DNA from: Nitrosomonas sp. | GTDB lineage: Bacteria; Pseudomonadota; Gammaproteobacteria; Burkholderiales; Nitrosomonadaceae | DNA length: 64,000 nucleotides | Direction of reading: 5' to 3' | NCBI RefSeq assembly: GCF_019752415.1 | Contig: NZ_JAIEME010000025.1 | Coordinates: 42,551-106,550 of the forward strand | Shown here: positions 18,729-29,226 of the stretch, piece by piece | Numbering within the stretch: position 1 is the first letter of the stretch | How the letters are laid out: each line of letters begins with the position of its first letter | Program-made: the position numbers and the translations under genes | Notes under the pieces: model-generated | Database searches by the model: none | What the model saw: the letters and a program-made list of their open reading frames with translations, nothing else | What the model was told of the DNA's origin: nothing

Positions 18729-19765
18729 TTTTTCCATCGAGCCGCTGGACCTCTGCCCTGGCATTCGACTGCGTTTGCATTTTGCTGCTCGCGCAAAACA
18801 CGACGCACCATGTCTTTGCTCACACCGGGACAAGACTGCTCCACCTGAGCCACAGTAAATTCGCCCACAAAGCGGTCGATAGCTGCCAACACCAGATTGG
18901 TTTTCGAGCCGCGTGGCGCTTTCACTTCACCCACACACTCAGAAAATTCGCGGTAAGCCATCTTGAGAATGGACAACACGTAGTTGATGTAAGGCCACGG
19001 ATCATGCTTGCCATCATGCCAACCCTGCGAGCTGTGCTCCAGCGTCTCGTAATAGCGATTCTTGTTTTCTTCGATCAAACGCTCAAGGCTGATATAGCGC
19101 CCCACCTCATAGCCCGATTGATAACACTGAAGCAAAAGCGCCAACCGCGACACGCGCCCGTTGCCATCGCGGAAAGGATGAATGCACAGAAAATCCAGAT
19201 TGAATGCCGCCATCGCAATCAGCGGATGCGCCCAACGATCATCCAGGCAATGCTGCCAATCAGTAACCAGCTCCATCATTGCGGCAGGGGTGCCCGCCGC
19301 AGACACCGGGCGGAAACGCACCCGTTCACGACCATTCGCATAACGCTCGATGATGTCGCCGTCTTTTTCCTTGTATTGGCCCGCATCCCAGATTTGCCCG
19401 CGTGCCAGCCGGTGCAGCTCGCATATCGCCGCCTCGCTCACCGGCATGTGCGCAGCCCCTTCATGAATGAGCTTCAACGCATCGCGATAGCCGCGCACCT
19501 CTTCCTCGTCGCGATCCCGGAACAAAGGATTGGCCGCAACCAGCACCTCGCGCACCCGCGACGGATCAACCGACACGCCTTCGATACGGTTGGAAGAAAC
19601 CGCGCTCTCGATCAGCGCATGCTCGCGCAGGGTTCTCAGCCGCTGCGGCGACTGCTGCGTATAAAGCGCCTGCTTGCCGCGGAATTCGCCGAGATCGGCG
19701 AGATACCAGGATGTGCTTGCGGGAATGGAAAAATCTTTTAAAGCAAAAAGGTGCAGCGTGTTCAT
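18719..19765 (-). CDS. Fic family protein (class II-like, N-terminal inhibitory motif)
   Basis: HPFRDGNGRVSRLALLLQ (Fic HPFxxGNGR) and SAVSSNRIEGV (inhibitory-helix-like); C-terminal wHTH-like. Confidence 0.92.
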   Translation of the reverse strand: MNTLHLFALKDFSIPASTSWYLADLGEFRGKQALYTQQSPQRLRTLREHALIESAVSSNRIEGVSVDPSRVREVLVAANPLFRDRDEEEVRGYRDALKLIHEGAAHMPVSEAAICELHRLARGQIWDAGQYKEKDGDIIERYANGRERVRFRPVSAAGTPAAMMELVTDWQHCLDDRWAHPLIAMAAFNLDFLCIHPFRDGNGRVSRLALLLQCYQSGYEVGRYISLERLIEENKNRYYETLEHSSQGWHDGKHDPWPYINYVLSILKMAYREFSECVGEVKAPRGSKTNLVLAAIDRFVGEFTVAQVEQSCPGVSKDMVRRVLREQQNANAVECQGRGPAARWKKKG

Positions 19766-21417
19766 GTCGTTTTCCTTTTTGTCTTGAGCGCAGTATCAGC
19801 CCGCTCCGCCTTGATGCGCGTCAGCAGCGCCGAAGCAGGTTCGTCATTCGGGTCTTGCGGCACCAGTTGGCCGGAAAAAGCTTTTTTCAGGATGGATTGG
19901 CGCAGGGCTTCGGCTTGTTGTAGGGAGGTGGTGATGGTTTGGTCGAGTTGGTCGGTTTCGGATAATTGTGTGTCCAAAAGCTCCACGATTACTTCTTGTT
20001 CTTCTGCGCCACAAATAGCGACAAGCACTGAGCCCAGCATCTCTTGATTAACTGTATTCTGCCCGGCACTTGAAACCTTGTTTAGTTCAACATACCGCCT
20101 AACGCTCAGAGTGTTAAAAAAGTGTTGTAAATAGATAGGAGAAATAATTTTGTTAAGTAACCTATAGCGAATAAAGTGATCGCAGTATGCAACTTCCATG
20201 TCTTCTTTTATCGAAATTATCCTCCCAACCAAATCTGCGCTCCCATTAACACGAATGCAAATTAAGTCATTTTTGAAAAGTCTGTAATTATTAATCTCAT
20301 TTTCAGTAAGCAATATTTTTCGTGGGTTATCGAGAGATATTTTCTGGTCAGTGATGTCCGCCAGTCTTAAGACAACAAGTTCTCTTCCTGTTTCGCCACT
20401 TCTTTTAGAAATGCCATTTTGTGAGCCTACGGTTAATTCACCATATTTAACCCACCCCCATCCCTCCGGCAATTCAGGTAATCCGGCCAGTTCTTCAGCA
20501 GTGAGTGGCGGCAAGGATTTAGGGGGTTTGGGTTTTGAAATCCCCCCTCGCCCCCCTTTTTCTAAGGGGGGAATGTGCGCGGTGCTGGCTGGCTTCCCCC
20601 TTTGTAAAAGGGGGATAGAGGGGGATTTTTCCCAGTCGGCGAGTTGTTGCTGGTAGCGTTGCGCGCGCTCTTGCTGGATGCGTTTCAGCAAGGCTTCGGC
20701 GGTTTCGAGGGGTTTGTCATTCCCGCGAAGGCGGGAATCCATGTCGTTCAAAGGCTGGGCCCCCGCCTTCGCGGGGGTGACGTTCCGCTCCGCGCGCCAC
20801 TGTGCAGTGAGCTTGCCTTCGAACGCGTGCTTCAGCAGCGCTTGGCGATACACTTTGAGCTGTGATTGGGCGGTTTTCAGGTTCTCGATGCCCTTGTCCA
20901 GCTCGGAAAATAGTTCTTCGATTTTGGCGACGATGCGGTATTGTTCTCTAAGTGGAGGAAGCGGGAAATCCAAATCCTTTAGTTGCTTCTTCGTTATCCC
21001 TGAAATGGTTGTTCCACGCCCATCAAATTTTAAGAATTGAAGTTTATAGCTAAGAAGATAGAGTGTGTATTCAGGAAATATCAGCTTTGGATTCTGGATT
21101 AATCCTTGCAAGTCTTGACTGAAACAAATTGGTTCTTCAGCGATTGCTATTTTTCCAAGTCCAACACGAGTTACAACTAGAAGAGTTTTGGCTGGAACTC
21201 TGTTGGTTGTACTTCCAGAGATACCTTTTTCAGTAACGTACTTCCGAATATTTATCTGACGCACACCTTCAATATCAGCACTCGTAATCCAAGGGATGTC
21301 GCCGTCCCAGTAACCAGGAATTTCGGTTGAAGGGGTGCCGCCGCCAATTACCTGATATACCTCACCTAAAGTGGTTAGCTCCCAAGTCTTGTGCAAATCC
21401 TTTGTAAAGCTACTCAT
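19762..21417 (-). CDS. hsdS: Type I restriction specificity subunit HsdS with repeat-derived linker
   Basis: WELTTLGEVYQVIGGGTPST, PLPPLREQYRIVAKIEELFSELDKGIENL, second TRD PEGWGWVKYGELTVGSQNGISK. ATG 21417 preferred. Confidence 0.93.
   Translation of the reverse strand: MSSFTKDLHKTWELTTLGEVYQVIGGGTPSTEIPGYWDGDIPWITSADIEGVRQINIRKYVTEKGISGSTTNRVPAKTLLVVTRVGLGKIAIAEEPICFSQDLQGLIQNPKLIFPEYTLYLLSYKLQFLKFDGRGTTISGITKKQLKDLDFPLPPLREQYRIVAKIEELFSELDKGIENLKTAQSQLKVYRQALLKHAFEGKLTAQWRAERNVTPAKAGAQPLNDMDSRLRGNDKPLETAEALLKRIQQERAQRYQQQLADWEKSPSIPLLQRGKPASTAHIPPLEKGGRGGISKPKPPKSLPPLTAEELAGLPELPEGWGWVKYGELTVGSQNGISKRSGETGRELVVLRLADITDQKISLDNPRKILLTENEINNYRLFKNDLICIRVNGSADLVGRIISIKEDMEVAYCDHFIRYRLLNKIISPIYLQHFFNTLSVRRYVELNKVSSAGQNTVNQEMLGSVLVAICGAEEQEVIVELLDTQLSETDQLDQTITTSLQQAEALRQSILKKAFSGQLVPQDPNDEPASALLTRIKAERADTALKTKRKTT
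20536..20640. repeat. Palindromic repeat pair inside hsdS coding sequence (family B)
   Basis: aatcccccctcgcccccctttttctaaggggggaatgtg...ttccccctttgtaaaagggggatagagggggattt: two inverted hairpins read in frame as SPSIPLLQRGKPASTAHIPPLEKGGRGGIS. Confidence 0.85.
20714..20786. repeat. Palindromic repeat element inside hsdS coding sequence (family A)
   Basis: gtcattcccgcgaaggcgggaatccatg...gcccccgccttcgcgggggtgacg; read in frame as NVTPAKAGAQPLNDMDSRLRGNDK. Confidence 0.88.
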
Positions 21418-24232
21418 CAACCCACCAGCACTTCATTCAATTCATCCAACAACGGGGCTCCATCCTTGCCCCAAACAACTGATGCATCCTCCCCAATCCG
21501 CCTTGTGCGTCGAGCGGCGCCATTTCCAAGTCGCCGCGTTCAATGTGGAAGGAGTTCGCAACGTGATCGCGGATCATGTGCAACCAGTGCATTTGTTCTT
21601 CGTTGAACTTCTCACCGCTGCCGGCGTGGCGTTGCATAATCCAGCTTTGGAAATTGCGGCGCACGGTGTCGTCGAAGGGGGTTAGGATTTTGTCCCAGCC
21701 GCATACACGGCGAATCAGTGCGACCAGTGTGGTGAGTTCATTGACTGGATTTCCGCCTGCCCCCCGCCTTTTCGAGGGTGACAGGGAATGCCGGGATTCC
21801 AGTTGTTGATACGCTTGCCACACGCGCAGCGGCACGAGTTTGGGTTTGTCGGTTTTCAGTTTATCCAGCACTTGGCGGATCAGGGCATAGCTGAGTTCGC
21901 GCCTGCGATACGGCTGGCTGAAAAAGATGGTCAGTGCGGCGATGTTGTCCTGATTCGATTTCAGGTAACCGGCAAATTCATCGGTTAAAGCTTGCGCATT
22001 ATTGGCGGCGTCTTTGTCCCATTCGGCGCGCAACACTGTGTCGATGTTGTCGTGGTCGATGGTTTGTTCCTTGTCGCGGCGGATGGATTCGATGAGTTCG
22101 ACCAGTTCGCCGTTCAATACTTTCGCGGCTTCAGTTACTAATTGCTGTTGCGCCTGTTGGCGTTTGTCGTCGCCGGGGTCTGAGCCGATGGGGAGCTTTG
22201 CCAGTTCCAGCGCACGGGCTTCGATGTTGTCGGCGTCGATTGCGCTGAATAATTTGCCGACAAACTGGGTGAGTTCCATACCGCCGGAGAGTTCGCGGAT
22301 GCGGCGCTGGTCATCGGTATCGAGTTGTTTGTTGAGCCGCGCCAGGCGACCGGCGAGCGAGCTGACAGTGTCTTCATCGGTTGCACCCATCATCACGCTC
22401 ATCGCCAAATCCTTGAGTGGCACGCTGGGTTTGGTAATGAGCGGCTGGCTGGCGGTCTTGAGCGATTGGGTGACGCCGATGGCATCGACGATCACATAGT
22501 GCGTTTTGGCGCTGACGGCGGAGGGCGTGACCTTTTTCAGGTCATCCTTGTCCAGCGTGCGCGTGCCACGGCCTTTCATTTGCTCGAAGTAGTTGCGGCT
22601 TTTCACGTCTCGCATGAACAACAGGCATTCCAGCGGCTTGACGTCGGTGCCGGTGGCGATCATATCCACAGTGACGGCAATGCGCGGGTAATATTCATTG
22701 CGGAATTGCTGCAACACGGACTTGGGGTCTTCCTCGGTTTTGTAGGTGAGCTTTTTGCAAAAGGCATTGCCCTCACCGAATTCCTCGCGCACGGTCTGGA
22801 TGATGTCGTCAGCATGGCTGTCGGTTTTGGCGAAGATCAGGGTCTTTGGCACCTCGCGGCGTTCGGGAAAAATCTCCGGCAGCTTGTCGCGGAAAGTGCG
22901 GATGACAGTGCGGATCTGATCAAGATTGATAATGTTGCGATCCAATTGCGTGGCGGAATAGGCTTCGTCTTCGTCCTGCATCTCCCAGCGCTTTTTGCGC
23001 GTGAGCTTTTCGCGTTTTTCCACCTGTTGCTTGGCGGCGATCTGCGCGCCTTGCTGGGTGATCTGTGTTTCGATCACGTAGACCTCATTGCCAACGTTGA
23101 CGCCATCGGCCACGGCTTTTTCGTGGCTGTAATCGCTGACTACGTTTTTCTTGAAGAAGCCGTAAGTGCGATTGTCCGGCGTGGCGGTGAGGCCGATCAA
23201 GCTGGCATCGAAATAGTCGATGACTTGTTGCCACAGGTTGTAGATGGAGCGGTGGCATTCGTCGATAAAGATGAAATCGAAGAATTCCGGCGGGACTTTT
23301 TCGTTATACACCACGGGCATCGGCGTTTTGGGTAGCGCCAATTCTGCGGGGTTGATTTCTTCGGCGGCATCATCGAGCGGCGTGTCTTTCAGGATGGAAT
23401 ACAAGCGCTGGATGGTGCTGATGCACACTTGGCTATCCTTGGCGACGAATGAAGATTTGAGCCGCTGCACGTTGTACAGCTCGGTAAACTTACGATTATC
23501 GTCGAGCGGCACATACGACATCATTTCCTGTTCAGCCTGCTCGCCAAGATTTTTGGTATCGACCAGAAACAGAATGCGCTTGGCATCCGCGTATTTGAGC
23601 AGGCGGTAAATAGAGGTGATGGCGGTGTAGGTTTTGCCCGCACCGGTTGCCATTTGAATCAGTGCACGTGGTCGATCTGCCTTAAATGAGACTTCCAGAT
23701 TGATGATGGCGATTTCCTGACAATCGCGCAGGTGCAATTCCCTCGCGGGCAAATGATCGGGATTGAGCAGCGGAATGTGGTGCAGACGTTCGCGCAAACT
23801 GATACCTTGTGCCATCCATTCCTTCAGCGTTTCCGGGCGATGGAAGCAGAACACTTCACGCGAGCAGGGTTTGGGATCACGACCATCGGTGAAGCGGGTG
23901 ATGATGCCGGTGCTTTGGTAGAGAAAAGGTGACGGTTTTTTGTTATTGATCCACTTGAGCGTAGCCGCCGCGTAGTCTTCAGTTTGCGCTTCATGAGCAG
24001 TGAGCCGTTGACCTTCTTCTTCACGTTTGGCTTCGATTACGCCGATTGCTTTTTTATCCACGAACAGCACGTAATCCGCCGGACCGGCATCGGTCTGGTA
24101 TTCACGCACCGCTTGGCCTAATCCAACATTCAGATCGATCTTTTTGGCTGATTGAACAACCCAGCCCGCTTGCCTAAGCAATGCATCAATGTTATCGCGG
24201 GCTTTTTGTTCCGGATTCTGGTTTTCAGTCAT
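21417..24232 (-). pseudogene. hsdR: Type I restriction endonuclease subunit HsdR, nearly full length, apparent frameshift near C-terminus
   Basis: Helicase motifs MATGAGKTYTAI, FIDECHRS, LTATPDNRT; N-terminal nuclease domain ADYVLFVDKKAIGVIEAKR; start ATG 24232. ORF track ends at 21437 with a non-canonical tail. Confidence 0.88.
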
Positions 24233-24434
24233 ATTCACCACCAAGCAACCATTTGCTTTTACCTGTTCCACCTATTCATTCAGCACATGATAGCGCACGG
24301 CGTTTAAAAAGCCACGAAGTACCGTGCTGCAAAAGGAGATACTGCAAGCATATTTAAGGATTCATTGTGCAACCCATAAGTAATCCTTCTCCATGAGTAA
24401 ATCTGATAATATTTTTATTTCAGGATGAGAACCC

Positions 24435-25217
24435 ATGATTATTGTTATTTCGCCGGCAAAAACACTGGATTTTGAAACGCCAGCCATCACGCAGAAACAT
24501 ACGCAGCCCGGTTTTCTCGATGACTCAACCGAACTGATTGAGCAACTCAGAAAACTGGAACCGGATCAAGTCGGCAAGTTGATGTCGATCAGCCCTAATC
24601 TCGCTGTTCTAAATTCAAACCGCTATTTCGCCTGGAATCGCCCATTTGACATGAAAAATGCCAAACAGGCAGTACTCGCTTTTAAAGGAGATGTTTACAC
24701 AGGTTTGGATGCAGATACACTGACCGTTGCAGATTTGGCTTTTGCGCAGGATCATTTACGCATTCTGTCCGGATTGTATGGCGTGTTGCGCCCGCTGGAT
24801 CTGATGCAGGCTTACCGGCTGGAAATGGGCACCCAGTTCAAGAATTCGCGCGGCAATAATCTGTACGAATTCTGGGGCGATAAAATTACCCAAGCACTCA
24901 ATCAGGATCTAAAAAAACAAAAATCAGATATTCTGATCAACTTGGCTTCCATTGAATATTTCCAATCCGTCCAGAAGAATAAATTAAATGCGCGCATCAT
25001 CACCCCGGTCTTCAAAGATGAAAAAAACGGTGTTTACAAAATAATCAGCTTTTTCGCCAAGAAAGCGCGTGGCTTGATGAGCCGCTATATCATCCAGAAC
25101 AAGCTGACAAATCCTGAAGATATCAAACACTTCACTAGCTCAGGTTATCAGTTTAGTGAAGATGCCAGCAGCCGGGATGAGTGGATTTTCACTCGCGCGG
25201 AATCAAAATCAGTGTGA
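24435..25217 (+). CDS. yaaA: YaaA-family peroxide stress protein (DUF328)
   Basis: MIIVISPAKTLDFETP, FKGDVYTGLDADTL, LSGLYGVLRPLDLMQAYRLEMGT. Confidence 0.93.
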   Translation: MIIVISPAKTLDFETPAITQKHTQPGFLDDSTELIEQLRKLEPDQVGKLMSISPNLAVLNSNRYFAWNRPFDMKNAKQAVLAFKGDVYTGLDADTLTVADLAFAQDHLRILSGLYGVLRPLDLMQAYRLEMGTQFKNSRGNNLYEFWGDKITQALNQDLKKQKSDILINLASIEYFQSVQKNKLNARIITPVFKDEKNGVYKIISFFAKKARGLMSRYIIQNKLTNPEDIKHFTSSGYQFSEDASSRDEWIFTRAESKSV

Positions 25218-25261
25218 TGCGTAGCGAGCAGCGCTACGAATTTCTTGACAGATAAAATGCA

Positions 25262-25627
25262 ATGGATACCAATAAATCGATTGAACTGGCAAAAAACTAT
25301 GTGACGTTATCCAACGATCACAATCTCCCGCTGATTCAACTCCTGTTCGCAGACAATGCCACCTACCATTCTGCTTATTTTGGTGAATACAAAGGCAGCA
25401 CAGCGATTCATGCCATGATGACCAGCTTTTTCACCCTCTTCCCTGATGCTTACTGGGAGGTAGCGAAATATCGTTGCATTGGAGATAATGGCGTGGAATT
25501 CGCGTTTGTAATGACCGGAATGGATGCCTCTTCCGGTGAGCAAGTGGAACGACAAGGATTGGAGCGCATCTACTTCACTCCGGATGGTTTGATCAAGCAT
25601 ATTGCAATTCTAAAACCGCACAATTAG
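25262..25627 (+). CDS. SnoaL/NTF2-like ester cyclase-family protein
   Basis: Short alpha+beta cone protein: NHDLPLIQLLFADNATYHSAYFGEYKGSTAIHAMMTSFFTLFPDAYWEV. Confidence 0.7.
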   Translation: MDTNKSIELAKNYVTLSNDHNLPLIQLLFADNATYHSAYFGEYKGSTAIHAMMTSFFTLFPDAYWEVAKYRCIGDNGVEFAFVMTGMDASSGEQVERQGLERIYFTPDGLIKHIAILKPHN

Positions 25628-25803
25628 CTTGTGCTTATCAAACGATCACTTGTCTAATTTGGGTAATCATGCAATCAACAGAACCGTGAAAAGAAAATTT
25701 CACTGCCAGCATCTGATGAGTATCCAGAATGTCCGATTTGTAAATAATAATCCGGCGTATTAGGTTAAAATTTCACACATTCACTTCTGCCCCGCATCAT
25801 GTT

Positions 25804-26916
25804 ATGCCACATCACAAAATCAAAGTAGTTCGAATTGAAGAAGGTCAGCAACAGACTTATCTTTCACCTGCACAGAAAAAATTTAATGGATTAATTCAGA
25901 AAATTGATGCGCAGAAGAAGCTACTGGCCACGTGGCAGGAAGTAATGCCTCAATACCAGCAGGAAATTGCCGGGAAACTGATCCCGCTACGTAATTCATT
26001 CTGCGATCATCAAGCTGAAATGGTGATAATGCTGGATACTTTGTATAGTACTCAGAAGCTCGCCCACAACCAGCGAGATAAAATTGCACATCTGATTACC
26101 AGCATATGCGAGGAACTGATCGGTCAACACGGACGCGAGGATTTAAAACCGCTTTATGATTGTTACAGCGAGCAGGATTACGATGCCGCAGTTCAGGAAA
26201 CCGATGAAATGGCCAGAGAATATATGAAATCGATGTTCGAACAGGAATTCGGTGTCGAACTGAACGATGATGAATTTGACTGTTCCAACCCTGAAGAAAT
26301 GGCGGCACGCTTGGCTGAGAAAATGCAGGAGCGGCAGAAACAAGCCCAAGAATCCCGCTCCAAGCGGAAAAAATCCGCCAAACAATTGGAGAAGGAAGCG
26401 CGTGAGCAGGAAGAGGAAGCCAATGTCAGCAAATCGATCCAAGCAGTTTACCGGCAACTGGTAGCAGTGTTGCATCCAGACCGAGAGCTGGACCCAGCGG
26501 AGCGCGAACGTAAAACCGAATTAATGCAAAAAGTAACGGTTGCTTATGGAAAAAGAGACTTGCTGCAACTGCTGGAATTACAACTGAGTGTCGAGCAAAT
26601 TAATCAGAGCAAAATTAACAATATTGCCGACGATCGCTTAAAGTATTACAACAAAATCTTGCAAAACCAGCTGGAAGAACTTCAGCAAGAAGTGGCACAT
26701 ATGGAATTGGACATCAGGCGAATGACTGGGCTTGCACAATATGCGCATTTGACGCCCAAGCGGGTGTTTGCTCTGTTGAATGAAGACATACGCACGATAC
26801 GGAATCAGATCAACCGCATTCAACATGATTTGATGCTATTCAATGATGTAAAACAGTTCAAATCATGGCTCAAAAGCTACCGGATTCCCACAGCGAGGTT
26901 TGATCCGTTTTTCTAA
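25804..26916 (+). CDS. J-domain-containing coiled-coil protein
   Basis: QAVYRQLVAVLHPDRELDPAERERKTELMQKVTVAYGKRDLLQLL: DnaJ HPD motif within a long coiled-coil protein. Confidence 0.72.
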   Translation: MPHHKIKVVRIEEGQQQTYLSPAQKKFNGLIQKIDAQKKLLATWQEVMPQYQQEIAGKLIPLRNSFCDHQAEMVIMLDTLYSTQKLAHNQRDKIAHLITSICEELIGQHGREDLKPLYDCYSEQDYDAAVQETDEMAREYMKSMFEQEFGVELNDDEFDCSNPEEMAARLAEKMQERQKQAQESRSKRKKSAKQLEKEAREQEEEANVSKSIQAVYRQLVAVLHPDRELDPAERERKTELMQKVTVAYGKRDLLQLLELQLSVEQINQSKINNIADDRLKYYNKILQNQLEELQQEVAHMELDIRRMTGLAQYAHLTPKRVFALLNEDIRTIRNQINRIQHDLMLFNDVKQFKSWLKSYRIPTARFDPFF

Positions 26917-27191
26917 CACTATACTGCGCTCGACTCAATCTTTACTTGCTGCAGTAACATTAAAATTGAAAGTGTGACCAATGTAATTATATCTTCATAT
27001 AACTATGTAAAAATTAACTTTCTCTTAGTATCTTTATACTTCAATCTTAAAAGCTTATTGCCCATAATAATTTTGTATATTCTTTTCCGAATTCTCCAAA
27101 TTTTATTTTCGGCAGCCAGAAGCATTGTTTAAATTTACAGATAACGCTATCCTGATAAGCGATATTAATTTTTTGTCAACATAAGGCCATA

Positions 27192-27851
27192 ATGACACAA
27201 GACGAACAAAAACGCGCTGCAGCAGCTGCTGCAATCCAGCATATTCCGGTTGGTTGTATTGTTGGGGTGGGCACAGGTTCTACCGCCAATTACTTTATCG
27301 AAGAGCTGTCTAAAATAAAAAATAAAATTGAAGGTGCTGTCGCAAGTTCGGATGTGACTGCTCAGAGACTGAAGAGTTACGGTATCGAAGTGCTTGATCT
27401 CAATAATGTCATTGATTTGCCCGTTTATGTAGACGGTGCGGATGAAATTACTGAACATTTGCATATGATTAAAGGTGGCGGCGGTGCTTTAACGCGGGAA
27501 AAAATTGTAGCTGCTGTCGCGCGCAAATTTATCTGCATTACAGACCAAAGCAAACTGGTAAGTGTCCTTGGCAACTTTCCATTACCCGTTGAGGTCATAC
27601 CCATGGCACGCAGCTATGTCGCACGTGAAATTGTGCACCTGGGAGGACAGCCGGCTTTACGCCAGGGATTCGTCACTGATAATGGCAATGTGATTCTTGA
27701 TGTACATAACTTGCAAATTTTGAATCCAGTTGAACTGGAAGCGACACTGAACCAGATTACAGGTGTTGTAACAAATGGTCTTTTTGCCCGGCGCTCAGCA
27801 GATACTTTATTACTGGGAACCGATAATGGAGTGCGGACAATTACTGTCTGA
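27192..27851 (+). CDS. rpiA: Ribose-5-phosphate isomerase A
   Basis: [43 protein letters not shown]. Confidence 0.95.
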   Translation: MTQDEQKRAAAAAAIQHIPVGCIVGVGTGSTANYFIEELSKIKNKIEGAVASSDVTAQRLKSYGIEVLDLNNVIDLPVYVDGADEITEHLHMIKGGGGALTREKIVAAVARKFICITDQSKLVSVLGNFPLPVEVIPMARSYVAREIVHLGGQPALRQGFVTDNGNVILDVHNLQILNPVELEATLNQITGVVTNGLFARRSADTLLLGTDNGVRTITV

Positions 27852-27919
27852 TTTACAATGCTAATCTTTAGCAGCCGCAAACTTAACGCATCACATATTC
27901 CATACCAAAAAGGCACGCC

Positions 27920-28627
27920 ATGGTAACCAAAGAACATATTTCCAAGCAGTTTGATGCTGATCTTGAAGAAGTGCGCACACGTGTTTTGCAAATGGGTGGT
28001 TTTGTTGAAGAACAAATCGAGCATGCAATTGAGGCATTGACAAGCGGCAATGAAGAATTGATTGATCAGGTAATTGCGCGTGACCATCGCGTTAACTCAA
28101 TGGAAGTATCGATTGATGAGATCTGTAATCAGATTATTGCCCGTCGGCAACCCACTGCAGGTGATTTACGCATGATCATGATGGTTATCAAAACCATTAC
28201 CGATTTGGAGCGCATTGGCGACGAAGCTGCGAAAATTGCACGAATGGCGAAATTGATCTATTCAACAGATCGTATGCATATACCACGCTTTATTGAAATC
28301 AAGCATGTAGCCAATATTGCTATGGACATGCTTCATAAAGCACTCGATTCCTTTGCCCGGTTAGATTTGCATGCTGCCGCGCAAATTGTACGGCAGGACG
28401 AATTTGTAGATGAAGAATTTCGTTCCATCTTACGACAATTGATTACGTTCATGATGGAAGATCCAAGAAAAATCTCCACTTGCTTGGAGATAGTATTTAT
28501 CGCCAAAGCAATCGAGCGTATTGGCGATCATGCAAAAAATATGTCCGAGTATGTTGTTTACATGGTGAAGGGTAAAGATGTGCGCCATGTGACGGCCGAT
28601 CAGATTGAACAGGAAATTCGAGAATAA
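27920..28627 (+). CDS. phoU: Phosphate transport system regulatory protein PhoU
   Basis: Two PhoU repeats: DLRMIMMVIKTITDLERIGDEAAKIAR and CLEIVFIAKAIERIGDHAKNMSEYVVYMVKGKDVRH. Confidence 0.95.
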   Translation: MVTKEHISKQFDADLEEVRTRVLQMGGFVEEQIEHAIEALTSGNEELIDQVIARDHRVNSMEVSIDEICNQIIARRQPTAGDLRMIMMVIKTITDLERIGDEAAKIARMAKLIYSTDRMHIPRFIEIKHVANIAMDMLHKALDSFARLDLHAAAQIVRQDEFVDEEFRSILRQLITFMMEDPRKISTCLEIVFIAKAIERIGDHAKNMSEYVVYMVKGKDVRHVTADQIEQEIRE

Positions 28628-28662
28628 ATAAACTGTTTCTTATCTGTTTATTTACGTATTTA

Positions 28663-29121
28663 CTATCGATTCCAGCACATTGCAACATCACCTCCCGCAC
28701 CCTGTGCTCCTGCATTTGTCAGCGTAAGCACGCCACAAATATCGCCGGCCATTGAGCCGACCGGAGTCGCCCGGAGTGTGAAATTCGCATTTCCTACGAC
28801 CAGAAAGTCAATATTGTACTGGGCAGTTCCTGTTCTTGGTGATTGTAAAATAGGCAATACAACGACTGTATCATCACCCGTATTGGCGATCCCATCTGCT
28901 CCTACAGTCGCATCATATTGGTTGTTTTCCGTATAGAATCGTTCTAGAAATTGCGCATTCTCATAAAGTATTGACTTAGCGACAGCGCGGTTGGAATCTC
29001 TCACGTAATTTTGGTAAGAAGGAACGGCAACTGATGCGAGAATGCCAACAATTGCAACGGTGATTAATAACTCAATAAGTGTGAAACCGTTTAATCTCAT
29101 AATATGTTCTCCAGAGTTCAT
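28663..29121 (-). CDS. pilE: Type IV pilin-like protein (PilE family)
   Basis: Prepilin motif GFTLIELLITVAIVGILASVAVPSYQNYVRDSNRAVAKSIL. Confidence 0.9.
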   Translation of the reverse strand: MNSGEHIMRLNGFTLIELLITVAIVGILASVAVPSYQNYVRDSNRAVAKSILYENAQFLERFYTENNQYDATVGADGIANTGDDTVVVLPILQSPRTGTAQYNIDFLVVGNANFTLRATPVGSMAGDICGVLTLTNAGAQGAGGDVAMCWNR

Positions 29122-29226
29122 ACAACTTTATCCTATATCATTCTAATTTAATGAATCGTTACATTTGCGAAATACGATTGCTTTAATTACTCGGTATGCG
29201 CGATTGATGTTACTTCTACAAGAATG

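Noticed and set aside
18600-20800. Palindromic repeats considered as a CRISPR array
   Set aside because: Copies are few, unevenly spaced, diverged and partly within coding frames; no cas genes in the window.
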